DNA of 64,000 bases. Origin: Pontibacterium sinense. Lineage in GTDB: Bacteria > Pseudomonadota > Gammaproteobacteria > Pseudomonadales > Balneatricaceae. The notes beneath the pieces were generated by a model that had not been told where the DNA came from, did not search any database, and was given only the letters and a program-made list of their open reading frames with translations. Positions 17,496 to 25,574 of this stretch are shown piece after piece. The position numbers and the translations under genes are program-made. How positions within the stretch are numbered: position 1 is the first letter of the stretch; every line of letters starts with the position of its first letter. The DNA lies in the NCBI RefSeq assembly GCF_015209595.1, contig NZ_JADEYS010000005.1:1-64000 (forward strand), read 5' to 3'.

Positions 17496-18021
17496 CGCAG
17501 GTTTTACCCTCGTTGAATTAGTCATTACGATCACCGTGACTTCGATTGCGCTGGTGGCCATTATCTATGGCTGGAGTATCGCGGCGAAGCATAGCGCGGA
17601 TGTCACCTGGCAGGCCCGCACCGCCTATATTGGTCAAACTTACCTGGAAGAGATTCTGACTAAGCGCTTTGATGAAAACAGCACCAGCGATGGGCGATTG
17701 CCTTGTGGTGTGGGGGTTTTAGGTGGGGATACGATGCCTGCGTGCACTTCTGCAGCAAACTTTGGCAGTGATGGTGAGGCCAGAGCCAACTTTGATGACG
17801 TGGACGACTATCATGGTCTGACGGAAGTCCCGCTCTCCTTACTGAATAACATTTTCACCGGCAACAATAACCCCTACGGAAACTACAGTGTTGCGGTCGC
17901 TATTGCCTATGATACAACGCAGATCAACGTTGCCAGTATGGTGAAGCGTATCACTGTGACCGTCACCCCGCCGGGTAACCTGAATCCGGTTGTCTTCAGT
18001 GCATACAAAGGGAACTACTGA
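17476..18021 (+). CDS. mshD: MSHA pilin-like protein MshD
   Basis: This 181-residue minor pilin has a short leader ending in NAG, followed by FTLVELVITITVTSIALVAIIYG (Glu +5). Four cysteines occur in the globular part. The start is ATG at 17476, seven bases after AGGA; an in-frame ATG at 17479 is also possible. It overlaps mshC and runs by one base into mshO. Confidence 0.8.
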   Translation: MMARVANAGFTLVELVITITVTSIALVAIIYGWSIAAKHSADVTWQARTAYIGQTYLEEILTKRFDENSTSDGRLPCGVGVLGGDTMPACTSAANFGSDGEARANFDDVDDYHGLTEVPLSLLNNIFTGNNNPYGNYSVAVAIAYDTTQINVASMVKRITVTVTPPGNLNPVVFSAYKGNY

Positions 18022-18881
18022 TGCGCCCTGTCAGAGGTTTTACCCTGGTTGAACTGATCGTTGTGATTGTGTTGCTCAGTATCATGTCGCTCGTCTCCGT
18101 AAAGTTTATCGCCAACATTGCCGGGGGATATGTCGACTCTTCACGCCGTCAGAATATGGCCGACGTGACCCAGCTAGCGATAGAGCGCATCGGGCGTGAG
18201 CTGCGTAATGCGCTGCCGAATTCGGTTCGGGTAAGCAGTGATGCCAGTACCAGCTGTATTGAGTTTATTCCGGTTTTGGGTGCGTCGAGCTACGAAGATC
18301 TGCCTGTGACAGCGGCTAGCGATACCTTTACGGCTATCCCCTTGGGGGCCGATGCGATCACGCGTTGGCAAACGGGAGAGCCGTTGTACGTGGCCGTATA
18401 CCCGATTACTGGAGCAGGCTTATATAGTGTTGAGGACGATACGGTCGTCGCACTGCTGAACAATGCTCAGACGTTTATCAATGCGATGAACGCAGCAGAT
18501 CCGACAGCAAGTTTTACGGCAACGCTGTCGGATACCCATCAGTTTCCTACGGAGTCCCCTTCGGCACGATTCTATGTGGTGGGTTCGCCGGTCAGTTATT
18601 GTTTGCGGACCACTACAGGTGATTTGTATCGTTACGAAAATTACTTCTCTGCGGGCACTGCGTTTTTTTCAACGCAGCCCCTGATCGCGCAGTTGCCTAA
18701 CTCTGAGCCTAACAGAGCGCTGCTCGCGAGTGGTATTTCAACGGTGTCCTCTAATCCCACCTTTGCATCACTCGAAATCAGCTTGCAGCGAAATGCACTG
18801 GTTGTGTTTGATATGCAGGTGAGCGATGCCGGAGAAAGTGTCCGTATTCAACATGTGGTACAGGTGAGAAATGCGCCCTGA
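18021..18881 (+). CDS. mshO: MSHA pilin-like protein MshO
   Basis: This larger minor pilin (286 residues) has leader MRPVRG and helix FTLVELIVVIVLLSIMSLVSVKFI (Glu +5), followed by the MshO-type block MADVTQLAIERIGRELRNALPNSVRV. It is comparable to GspJ-like tip pseudopilins. It overlaps mshD by one base and mshP by 11 bases. Confidence 0.83.
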   Translation: MRPVRGFTLVELIVVIVLLSIMSLVSVKFIANIAGGYVDSSRRQNMADVTQLAIERIGRELRNALPNSVRVSSDASTSCIEFIPVLGASSYEDLPVTAASDTFTAIPLGADAITRWQTGEPLYVAVYPITGAGLYSVEDDTVVALLNNAQTFINAMNAADPTASFTATLSDTHQFPTESPSARFYVVGSPVSYCLRTTTGDLYRYENYFSAGTAFFSTQPLIAQLPNSEPNRALLASGISTVSSNPTFASLEISLQRNALVVFDMQVSDAGESVRIQHVVQVRNAP

Positions 18882-19302
18882 GATAACATTCAGAAAAGCA
18901 CAACGTGGTCTGGGATTGGTCACTGTGATCTTTATGATCACCGTGGGGGCCTTGCTGAGTGCTGGGATGGCGTCGATGATGATGCTGGGGCATAAACAGA
19001 CTGTGCAAAGCTTTCAGTCAGCGCGAGCGTTGCAGGCAGCGGAAAGTGGTGTGCAGCTTGAACTGAGCAAATTGATCCATCCTCAGGTAAGCGGCGGATG
19101 TGCAGCGACAGATGATGAGGATTGGACATACAACTTTACTGCGGCAGGCATCAGAGGTTGTAGTGCTACCACAAACTGTAAGGTGACACCGATCGATGGG
19201 GTAGATTACACCACCATTACTTCAACCGGACGTTGTGGTGGCAACGCGGCCAGTATTGAAACCGCGTCACGTCGGATCAGGGTCAGGACGGTGCGTCCTT
19301 AA
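18871..19302 (+). CDS. mshP: MSHA biogenesis protein MshP (PilX/GspK-like)
   Basis: This 143-residue protein has an N-terminal hydrophobic helix after QRG (LGLVTVIFMITVGALLSAGMAS) and the block SARALQAAESGVQLEL that is typical of MshP and PilX-like proteins. Unlike the other pilins in the locus it lacks Glu at +5, as is common in GspK-type tip subunits. Four cysteines occur in the C-terminal half. It is the last gene of the locus; the long mshQ gene found in Vibrio is absent, and pyrE follows convergently after 23 bases. Confidence 0.8.
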   Translation: MRPEITFRKAQRGLGLVTVIFMITVGALLSAGMASMMMLGHKQTVQSFQSARALQAAESGVQLELSKLIHPQVSGGCAATDDEDWTYNFTAAGIRGCSATTNCKVTPIDGVDYTTITSTGRCGGNAASIETASRRIRVRTVRP

Positions 19303-19325
19303 CCCATCACGCGACAGCGGTTTAC

Positions 19326-19967
19326 TCAGATGCCGTAGGCTTCACGGTACTTGCGAATCGCAGCCAGTTCGTCTGCTTTATCGCCTTTCTCTTCCAGATA
19401 CTCGATCAGGTCGTTCAGGCTGACAATGCTGATTACCGGCATATTGTAGTCGCGCTCTACTTCCTGAATCGCTGACAATTCACCTTTGCCTTTCTCCTGA
19501 CGGTTCAGGGCAATTACGGTTGCTGCGGGTTTTGCACCAGCCTGATCGATAATCTCCATCACTTCACGGATCGCGGTACCCGCTGTGATCACATCGTCGA
19601 TGATCATCACGCCACCTTCCAGTGCCGCGCCCACCAGGCTACCACCTTCGCCGTGCGTTTTAGCTTCTTTACGGTTAAAGACGTAAGGCACGTCTTTTCC
19701 GTGATGATCCGCCAGTGCTACAGCCGTTGTTGTGGCCAGAGGGATACCTTTGTAGGCAGGGCCCAGCAGGACGTCATAGGGTACATTCGCCTGTTCGATC
19801 GCTGCCGCATAGAAACGCCCCAGCTTGGCCAGCGCCACACCACTGTTGAACAGACCCGCATTGAAGAAATAAGGGCTGACACGTCCGGACTTCAGGGTGA
19901 ATTCCCCAAAGCGCAGTACGTTCTGTTCGATAGCAAATTCGATAAATTCGCGCTGGTAATCCTGCAT
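19326..19967 (-). CDS. pyrE: Orotate phosphoribosyltransferase
   Basis: PyrE makes OMP from orotate and PRPP in pyrimidine synthesis. The 213-residue protein has the family landmarks: [17 protein letters not shown], the catalytic-loop segment [12 protein letters not shown], and the PRPP-binding motif [14 protein letters not shown] start it at the ATG at 19967 (MQDYQREF), with GGAG seven to eight bases upstream; the longer frame to 20084 is not needed. Neighbours crc and rph match the pyrE-crc-rph order of pseudomonads. Confidence 0.95.
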   Translation of the reverse strand: MQDYQREFIEFAIEQNVLRFGEFTLKSGRVSPYFFNAGLFNSGVALAKLGRFYAAAIEQANVPYDVLLGPAYKGIPLATTTAVALADHHGKDVPYVFNRKEAKTHGEGGSLVGAALEGGVMIIDDVITAGTAIREVMEIIDQAGAKPAATVIALNRQEKGKGELSAIQEVERDYNMPVISIVSLNDLIEYLEEKGDKADELAAIRKYREAYGI

Positions 19968-20285
19968 TGTGTTCTCCGGCAAGGCATTAAAGACAGGCGC
20001 AGATTTTACCAGTGCAAGGCGTTGTACACCATCCATACAGGTGCACTGCGATAGGGCTGATCTGGCGCAAATATCCTGCATCATAGATAAGATGCGGATA
20101 AAAGGCAGATATGGTATTTTTGCAGTGCAACATTCAGGGGCATTTGATGTCCAAAAGCGGTCATGGTTCTACAATATCTGACAGAATTAGTGAGATATTT
20201 TCAATTTGGCCAACTTAGCTATACAATTCGCGTTTACTTTGTTCTCTTCATATTGCGCGCTGCTTGTAACGGGAATCCTTAATCT

Positions 20286-21059
20286 ATGCGTGTTATTACA
20301 TTCAATACTCAGGGTATTGAACAGGCTGCAGATAACGGCTTTTTTGACTGGATGGTCCAGCAGGACGCTGACGTCATTTGTCTGCAGGATCTGCGTGCGA
20401 AGGAATATCAGCTTGATGATGAGCGATATCACCCGGAAGGTTACTACCCTTATTTCTTTGATGCGTTCGAAGATGGGTACAGCGGTGTCGCTATCTACAG
20501 CCGTCATGTGCCTAAGGCGATTATGACCGGTCTGGGCTTTGAACTTTGCGATTTTCACGGCCGTTTTATCCAGGCTGACTTTGATAAAGTCAGTGTTGCA
20601 TCTCTGAGTATTCCATCCGGTCTGGCGAACGAAGAAGCTCAGGCGGTGAAAGAGGAGTACATGGAGCATTTCCTGGGGCATATGAAAAAGACCCTGCGTA
20701 AGCGCCGTGATTTTATCTTCTGCGGTACCTACAGTGTTGCCCATAAGCCGATCGATCTGAGTAACTGGTATGTAAACCAGAGTGTCTCGGGCTTCTTACA
20801 GAACGAACGTGACTGGATGGAAGAGATCCTAGGCGATATGGGTTATGTGGACACGTTCCGCGAGATCAACAAGGCCGAGCGCCAATTTACCTGGTGGCCT
20901 GACTACAATCGTGCCCGCTCTCTGAACGAAGGTGCACGTCTGGACTATCAGATCGCGACCGCCAACTTACGTAAGATGGTGAAGTCGGTGCAGGTTTATC
21001 GTGATCAGTCCTTCAGTGAACACGCGCCGGTGATTATCGATTACGCACTTGATACCTGA
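20286..21059 (+). CDS. crc: Catabolite repression control protein Crc (degenerate ExoIII fold)
   Basis: This 257-residue member of the exonuclease III fold family looks like Crc and not like an active nuclease. It aligns along its length with pseudomonad Crc: DADVICLQDLRA, DGYSGVAIYSR, GLGFELCDFHGRFIQADFDKVS, KRRDFIFCGTYSVAH, GFLQNERDW, FTWWPD and FSEHAPVIIDY. Catalytic ExoIII positions are altered: the Glu of the QE motif is Asp35, the GDxN motif is replaced by CGTYS (146-150), and the final SDH is SEH (His246). Crc acts with Hfq to block translation of catabolic mRNAs at A-rich motifs. Its place between pyrE and rph is the pseudomonad position of crc. Confidence 0.9.
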   Translation: MRVITFNTQGIEQAADNGFFDWMVQQDADVICLQDLRAKEYQLDDERYHPEGYYPYFFDAFEDGYSGVAIYSRHVPKAIMTGLGFELCDFHGRFIQADFDKVSVASLSIPSGLANEEAQAVKEEYMEHFLGHMKKTLRKRRDFIFCGTYSVAHKPIDLSNWYVNQSVSGFLQNERDWMEEILGDMGYVDTFREINKAERQFTWWPDYNRARSLNEGARLDYQIATANLRKMVKSVQVYRDQSFSEHAPVIIDYALDT

Positions 21060-21083
21060 TCGACCACGTTTTTCTAAGGTCAC

Positions 21084-21112
21084 AAAAAAGGGAGCTAAAC
21101 GCTCCCTTTTTT
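21084..21112. terminator. bidirectional terminator between crc and rph
   Basis: AAAAAAGGGAGC, a 5-nt loop, then GCTCCCTTTTTT. Both strands give a GC stem followed by a T run, so it serves the convergent crc and rph genes. Confidence 0.95.
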
Positions 21113-21144
21113 AATACACGAGGTAATCTCGTTGGGTCAGTGGC

Positions 21145-21915
21145 TTATTCAGCCAGTGCCTTTTTCTGCAAACCGGACAGTTCCTTGATCCCTTTCTGAG
21201 CCAGATCCAGCATCTTGTTCAGCTCTTCCTGAGAGTAAGGCGCGCCTTCAGCGGTACCCTGAACTTCGATAAAGCCACCGGTACCGGTCATGATGACATT
21301 CATATCGGTTTCGGCTTTGGAGTCTTCTGCGTAATCCAGATCCAGAACGGCTTCGCCTTCGTAGATACCAACAGACACTGCGGCAATCTCGTGTTTCAGA
21401 GGGTTGCCTTTCATCGCGCCGTTCTTGTCCTGTTTCAGCACGTTGATGGCATCAACCAGAGCAACATAAGCACCTGTAATAGAAGCTGTACGTGTGCCGC
21501 CGTCGGCCTGAATTACGTCACAGTCGATGGTGATGGTGTTCTCGCCCAGCTTTTTCAGGTCCAGTGCAGCACGCAAGCTACGGCCAATCAGTCGCTGAAT
21601 CTCAGTGGTACGTCCGCTCTGCTTGCCACGGGCGGCTTCACGGCCATTACGCGAATTCGTTGAACGAGGCAGCATGCCGTATTCAGCAGTGACCCAACCG
21701 CTACCACTGCCGCGCAGGAAGCGTGGCACACCGCGCTCAACAGATGCAGTGCAAATCACCTTGGTGTTGCCAAATTCAATCAGCACTGAGCCTTCTGCAT
21801 GGCAGGTGAAGTTGCGGGTGATTTTCACCGGACGCATCTGGTCCGGTTGACGGCCACTCGGGCGTAACTTGTTCAGACCGAGATTGTTCAGCTGTTCGGA
21901 GATGCTGGAGCTCAT
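21145..21915 (-). CDS. rph: Ribonuclease PH
   Basis: RNase PH is a phosphate-dependent 3'-5' exoribonuclease that trims tRNA precursors. The core is highly conserved: [76 protein letters not shown] and [14 protein letters not shown]. From this ATG the protein is 256 residues, with 16 residues ([16 protein letters not shown]) before the usual LRPSGR opening; no good ribosome binding site precedes it, and no alternative ATG or GTG lies closer to the conserved start, so the extension may be real. The gene faces crc and is divergent from yicC. Confidence 0.94.
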   Translation of the reverse strand: MSSSISEQLNNLGLNKLRPSGRQPDQMRPVKITRNFTCHAEGSVLIEFGNTKVICTASVERGVPRFLRGSGSGWVTAEYGMLPRSTNSRNGREAARGKQSGRTTEIQRLIGRSLRAALDLKKLGENTITIDCDVIQADGGTRTASITGAYVALVDAINVLKQDKNGAMKGNPLKHEIAAVSVGIYEGEAVLDLDYAEDSKAETDMNVIMTGTGGFIEVQGTAEGAPYSQEELNKMLDLAQKGIKELSGLQKKALAE

Positions 21916-22016
21916 ACGTATTAACTACCGTTGCTTGTTTTCCGTACACCGCAGATAGCCGCTGTGTACGCTTGGCTGTTAGAATGAAGCCTGCATTCTA
22001 ATCGAGATAAAGCCAT

Positions 22017-22886
22017 ATGACACGTAGTATGACCGCATTTGCCCGGCAGGAGGCCGAGCATTCCTGGGGTTCCCTGATCTGGGAGATCCGTTCCGTCAAT
22101 CATCGTTATCTGGAACCTCACCTGCGCATGCCCGAAAGTCTGCGTGAACTGGAAGGGTCTCTGCGTGAACAACTGCGTAAGAAGCTGAGTCGCGGCAAAG
22201 TTGAATGCACGCTACGTTTTCACCCCGAAGCCCAAGCACAGCAATTGACGGTGAACAGCGAGTTTGCCAAAGAACTGATCGCGGCGGCCGATGAAGTAGC
22301 GGCATTGTCGCTATCGGGTAATACCCAGCCGATGAACCCATTGGATGTTTTGCGCTGGCCAGGTGTGTTGCAGGACGCGCAGATCGATATGGATCAGGTC
22401 AAGGCCGAAGCACTGAAGCTATTTGGTCGTGCCCTGGATGATCTGATTGCCGGTCGAGAACGCGAAGGTGCTGAGTTAAATGCGCTGATTGAGCAGCGCC
22501 TGGTCTCGATCTCAGAGATCGTTGTTGAAGTGCGCAGCAAACTGCCACAGATTCTGCAGGCGCAGCGCGATAATCTGCGCAGTCGCTTGGAAGAATTGAA
22601 AGAAGATCTGGATGAAGGCCGTCTTGAACAAGAGATGGTGATGTTGGCGCAAAAAGCGGATGTGGACGAAGAGATGGACCGTCTCAATACCCATGTGCTG
22701 GAAGTACGTCGAGTGCTGAAGCAAAAAGGCCCGATTGGTCGCCGTCTCGATTTCCTGATGCAGGAGCTGAACCGAGAAGCCAACACGTTATCGTCCAAAT
22801 CCATTGTTGCCGATACGACTCAGTGCGCGGTGGAGCTGAAGGTACTGATCGAACAGATGCGAGAGCAGATCCAGAATATTGAGTGA
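22017..22886 (+). CDS. yicC: YicC family endoribonuclease
   Basis: This 289-residue protein matches YicC over its full length: MTRSMTAFARQE at the N-terminus, EIRSVNHRYLE, LREQLRKKLSRGKVE, and the C-terminal block RRLDFLMQELNREANTLSSKS followed by LKVLIEQMREQIQNIE. E. coli YicC has been shown to be an endoribonuclease acting on RNA. A long coiled coil is predicted in the second half. It is usually next to gmk or rph; here gmk has been pushed 5.5 kb downstream by an insert. Confidence 0.93.
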   Translation: MTRSMTAFARQEAEHSWGSLIWEIRSVNHRYLEPHLRMPESLRELEGSLREQLRKKLSRGKVECTLRFHPEAQAQQLTVNSEFAKELIAAADEVAALSLSGNTQPMNPLDVLRWPGVLQDAQIDMDQVKAEALKLFGRALDDLIAGREREGAELNALIEQRLVSISEIVVEVRSKLPQILQAQRDNLRSRLEELKEDLDEGRLEQEMVMLAQKADVDEEMDRLNTHVLEVRRVLKQKGPIGRRLDFLMQELNREANTLSSKSIVADTTQCAVELKVLIEQMREQIQNIE

Positions 22887-22915
22887 TTCGGAGTGTTCGC
22901 ACGTATTCTAAGATT

Positions 22916-22943
22916 AAAAAGCCCCGTTTTAAGGGGCTTTTTT
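22916..22943. terminator. intrinsic terminator after yicC
   Basis: AAAAAGCCCC, a 7-nt loop, GGGGCTTTTTT. It can work on both strands. Confidence 0.93.
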
Positions 22944-23107
22944 GGTTGTGGCGATTGGCAATTTTCACAACAGCGTCTATATCTTTATATCCCCAGTGTG
23001 TTGAAACGGATGTCGGGTGTTGGGGAACCTGCCCAGAGTATCGGATAGTTCTGTCTGAGATTAATCGCGGTATCCCTTCTTGGGAATAAGGCTGAGGATC
23101 TACAACA

Positions 23108-23959
23108 ATGGATGTTGCTATGACCATCCCGCTTTTTGATCTGCTGATGAATATATCGCTCGGCCTGGTCGGCTTTGCGATATTGATGTCGATCACATTG
23201 GTGCTGACCGGACGTCAGGATCAAAAAGAGGCGGCTGACGCGAAAGAGGCGGCAGAATTCGAACGAAAATATATCGATCAGCCGTTGGAGCAAGCTGCGC
23301 AGGGTTGCGGTAGCAATCCCGAAGAAAAGGCCCGTGTGTTTTTCCGGGCGGTTGATCGCGTGATGACTCACTTGCCTCCCGTATGTCGTCACAAGTGCGG
23401 TCGTTGCTGTTATCAGGCGATTGATATCTATCCGCTCGAACGGCCCGCCTTAGAGGCACACATCCGGAAACTCCCGGATGAGAGAAAAGCGCATATCCGT
23501 CAGCATGCAAAGGTATGGATTGAGCAGTACAACCGTGTTTATGATCTGTGGCTCGGCAATGTCCTGAACGATTCGGACAGCGTAAGCTCGTCAGCTAGAT
23601 TGGGCAGTCGCCGTGAGGCCGAGGGTAATATGCATGACTGGATTATTGATGAGTTCAGTAAAACCCCGGTGATGTGTCCTTTCCTATATGAACGCAGTTG
23701 TCTGATCTATCCGGTTCGGCCGGTGATGTGTCGTGATTACGTGATGAATGCTTCGCCTGTTCGGTGCGAAGAGCAAACAACGCCAGAGCACGCCTACCAA
23801 GCTCGTCATATATCGCATCAGACTCAAAAGCACCTGAAACAGTCTGGCCCTGCAGAGCCCTTGTTGTATGCGTTATCTGATGTGTTGTCATTGGATGTGA
23901 CAATGAACGGAATGGGTAAAATTCTGAACCCCGATTTTAAAGCCCCTCTGGATTCTTAA
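23108..23959 (+). CDS. YkgJ-type cysteine-cluster (zinc/iron-chelating) protein with membrane anchor
   Basis: This 283-residue protein has an N-terminal membrane helix (about residues 8-35), a charged linker and a YkgJ-like cysteine cluster: the CRHKCGRCCYQ motif (about 94-104), later CPFLYERSCLIYPVRPVMCRDY, and ASPVRCEE. Proteins of this family are predicted to bind a metal, zinc or iron, through the Cys cluster; the reaction is unknown. The start at 23108 or an in-frame ATG at 23120 are both possible. It lies between yicC and the decayed gmk fragment, so it may have come in with the insert or be native; base composition resembles the neighbours. Confidence 0.78.
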   Translation: MDVAMTIPLFDLLMNISLGLVGFAILMSITLVLTGRQDQKEAADAKEAAEFERKYIDQPLEQAAQGCGSNPEEKARVFFRAVDRVMTHLPPVCRHKCGRCCYQAIDIYPLERPALEAHIRKLPDERKAHIRQHAKVWIEQYNRVYDLWLGNVLNDSDSVSSSARLGSRREAEGNMHDWIIDEFSKTPVMCPFLYERSCLIYPVRPVMCRDYVMNASPVRCEEQTTPEHAYQARHISHQTQKHLKQSGPAEPLLYALSDVLSLDVTMNGMGKILNPDFKAPLDS

Positions 23960-24029
23960 GCCGATAATCGAGAAAACCGCTTATAACGCGCATTCAAGCC
24001 AAAAGGCATCCCTTCTGAGCAGTAAAGCT

Positions 24030-24110
24030 GAGCAATGATATGAGCGATACAAGAACTTTATATTTAGTCTCATCCCCATCATTGCTGGAAAATCTTGATT
24101 AAGTCAGAGC
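24030..24110 (+). pseudogene. remnant of a guanylate kinase gene 5' end
   Basis: From ATG at 24040 the sequence translates MSDTRTLYLVSSPS and stops at 24102, against [14 protein letters not shown] at the intact gmk (28473). Of the first 42 bases from the ATG, 34 are identical by hand count, and similarity continues with gaps through the P-loop segment (TGCTGG-AAAA against TGCCGGTAAAA) to GATTAA against GGTTAA. Upstream, CTGAG and GAT before the ATG are shared, and a TATAAC lies 58 bases before the ATG where gmk has TATAAT 59 bases before it. It seems to be a second, decayed gmk start left at the other side of the inserted polysaccharide genes. Confidence 0.72.
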
Positions 24111-24144
24111 AATGACTGTAGACCCTCTGGTACGTGTCATCCTG

Positions 24145-24174
24145 ACCCTTTCACTCCATGCGAAGTGAAAGGGT
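24145..24174. repeat. perfect 11-bp hairpin
   Basis: ACCCTTTCACT and its exact complement AGTGAAAGGGT flank the 8-nt loop CCATGCGA. There is no T tract on either strand. It lies just past the stop of the minus-strand propeller gene, so it may protect or end that transcript. Confidence 0.7.
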
Positions 24175-24188
24175 ATTGCGGGACAACG

Positions 24189-25574
24189 TTATGGTTTGAT
24201 AGCGGTCACGACGACATTACCTCCTTTGCCCGACATGCCGAAACTGGCGATGTAAAAGCGCCCTTCAGCGTCCCAGGCATTATGCCCACAGTGCAGTTCC
24301 CGGCCTTCTCCAACTGCCTCAGGTGCCAGCTGAGACAGTGGGGCGATTACTTCCGAGCGGCCTGCTGCGATATCAAAACGGTGTAAAAGGATATCGGGTG
24401 CACCAAGGTAGCGTTCATTCACCATGTAGATACTTTTCTCATCTGCAGAGAGTTGAAAGGTCCGCGTTGCCAGTCGTTGTTTTTCGTGGGGGGCCGGAAA
24501 ACGGACCTGACCGAGGTATGTCCATTGCTCTGCGTTGTGCGTCTCGCGCCATCGATAGATACGTCCATTGTTATCCGACATATAACAGCGCTTACCTGAA
24601 GGGTCACATTGTCCGACCTTTGGGATGCGACCGATAGGGGCGGATTTCAGGCCTCCCTTAACCTGTTGTTTTTTCTTACCCTTCTTGCGAGGGGGCGGGC
24701 CCTGCAATTTCCAGTCATCCATGGTGCCGAATGTATTGCTGTCTGGATCAAAGTAATGGATACGCTTGAACCAGCCGCCGCGTCCCTCCATCGCAAAGTA
24801 GACCCGACCTCGACTGTTCACCCACATGAAACTGTCTGAAGGCAGATAGTTTTTCTTTAATTCTGGTGGGCGACCCAAATCTTCAGTGGTTTGGGTATGC
24901 GGGTCAAAACGTACCAGATGTCCCTTAGGTACTGCTGCGCCATAGAGACGATGATGCTTAGGATCAGCGATCAGATACTCCAGCTGAAACGGAGAAGCCG
25001 TTCCATCAGGGGCTTGTGCAGACAGGTCTTCGAACTGCCCGGTTGAGGGCCGATAACGGTACCAATGGAAACCACGTTTCTTGGCATAACCTTGGTTGTA
25101 ATAGGAGTAGTTCAGCCCGCCCAGATAGATGTCTCCATCTAGATAGGTTGGGCGTACATGGAACTTCTCCAGCGTTTCTCCGGCTTCCCAGTTATCGACC
25201 TGTATTGAGGCTTGTTGGGCATCACCTACATAGCGAAATACCTGATCATCGGTTCTCTTTTCAAAAAGTGCGGAGTTGGTTTTGTGATCCGATGCAGCGA
25301 TATAGATTGAACCGTCTGGAGTACTGCCCAGGGCATACCAGCACTGGAGAGGATCTAGCCCTCCCGGTGTTGACGGCAATCGAAAGGATTCCGCTGTGGG
25401 GGCCGACAGGGCTTGTGGTGACAGGCATAGAATCATTGCGGCCAAGGCGGATCTCAGAATGTGCTTAAGGATTCTTGGATGGAACACTAGCCACCTCCAT
25501 TGAGTGATAAGAGTGCTTGCTGCTCTCGATAGCGAGGGTTGTTGGGACTCAGTTAGTTCGCGTGAATATTTCAT
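24189..25574 (-). CDS. Secreted beta-propeller-like protein of the polysaccharide locus
   Basis: I do not recognise a named family. The 461-residue protein has a long positively charged N-terminus, a signal-like helix (about 40-58, ending SAPTAES) and then repeated segments of the form DGSIYIAASD, DGDIYLGGLNY, HRLYGAAVPKGHLVRFDP, RGRVYFAMEG, GKRCYMSDNNGRIYRW, EKSIYMVNERYLGAPDILLHRFD and EGRFYIASFG, about 40-60 residues apart. This spacing suggests a 6-8 bladed propeller. A Lys-rich insertion (PPPRKKGKKKQQ) occurs near residue 300. Its ATG overlaps the stop of the preceding glycosidase-like gene (ATGA), so the three genes form one operon. A role in binding or processing the secreted glycan is inferred from context only. 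Confidence 0.65.
   Translation of the reverse strand: MKYSRELTESQQPSLSRAASTLITQWRWLVFHPRILKHILRSALAAMILCLSPQALSAPTAESFRLPSTPGGLDPLQCWYALGSTPDGSIYIAASDHKTNSALFEKRTDDQVFRYVGDAQQASIQVDNWEAGETLEKFHVRPTYLDGDIYLGGLNYSYYNQGYAKKRGFHWYRYRPSTGQFEDLSAQAPDGTASPFQLEYLIADPKHHRLYGAAVPKGHLVRFDPHTQTTEDLGRPPELKKNYLPSDSFMWVNSRGRVYFAMEGRGGWFKRIHYFDPDSNTFGTMDDWKLQGPPPRKKGKKKQQVKGGLKSAPIGRIPKVGQCDPSGKRCYMSDNNGRIYRWRETHNAEQWTYLGQVRFPAPHEKQRLATRTFQLSADEKSIYMVNERYLGAPDILLHRFDIAAGRSEVIAPLSQLAPEAVGEGRELHCGHNAWDAEGRFYIASFGMSGKGGNVVVTAIKP

Noticed and set aside
19653..20054. 133-codon plus-strand frame opposite pyrE
   Set aside because: Antisense shadow of a well-supported conserved gene.
23960..23967. GCCGATAA, exact sigma-28 -10 match after the YkgJ-type gene
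   Set aside because: No acceptable -35 at 10-12 bases upstream and no gene in the right place; taken as chance.
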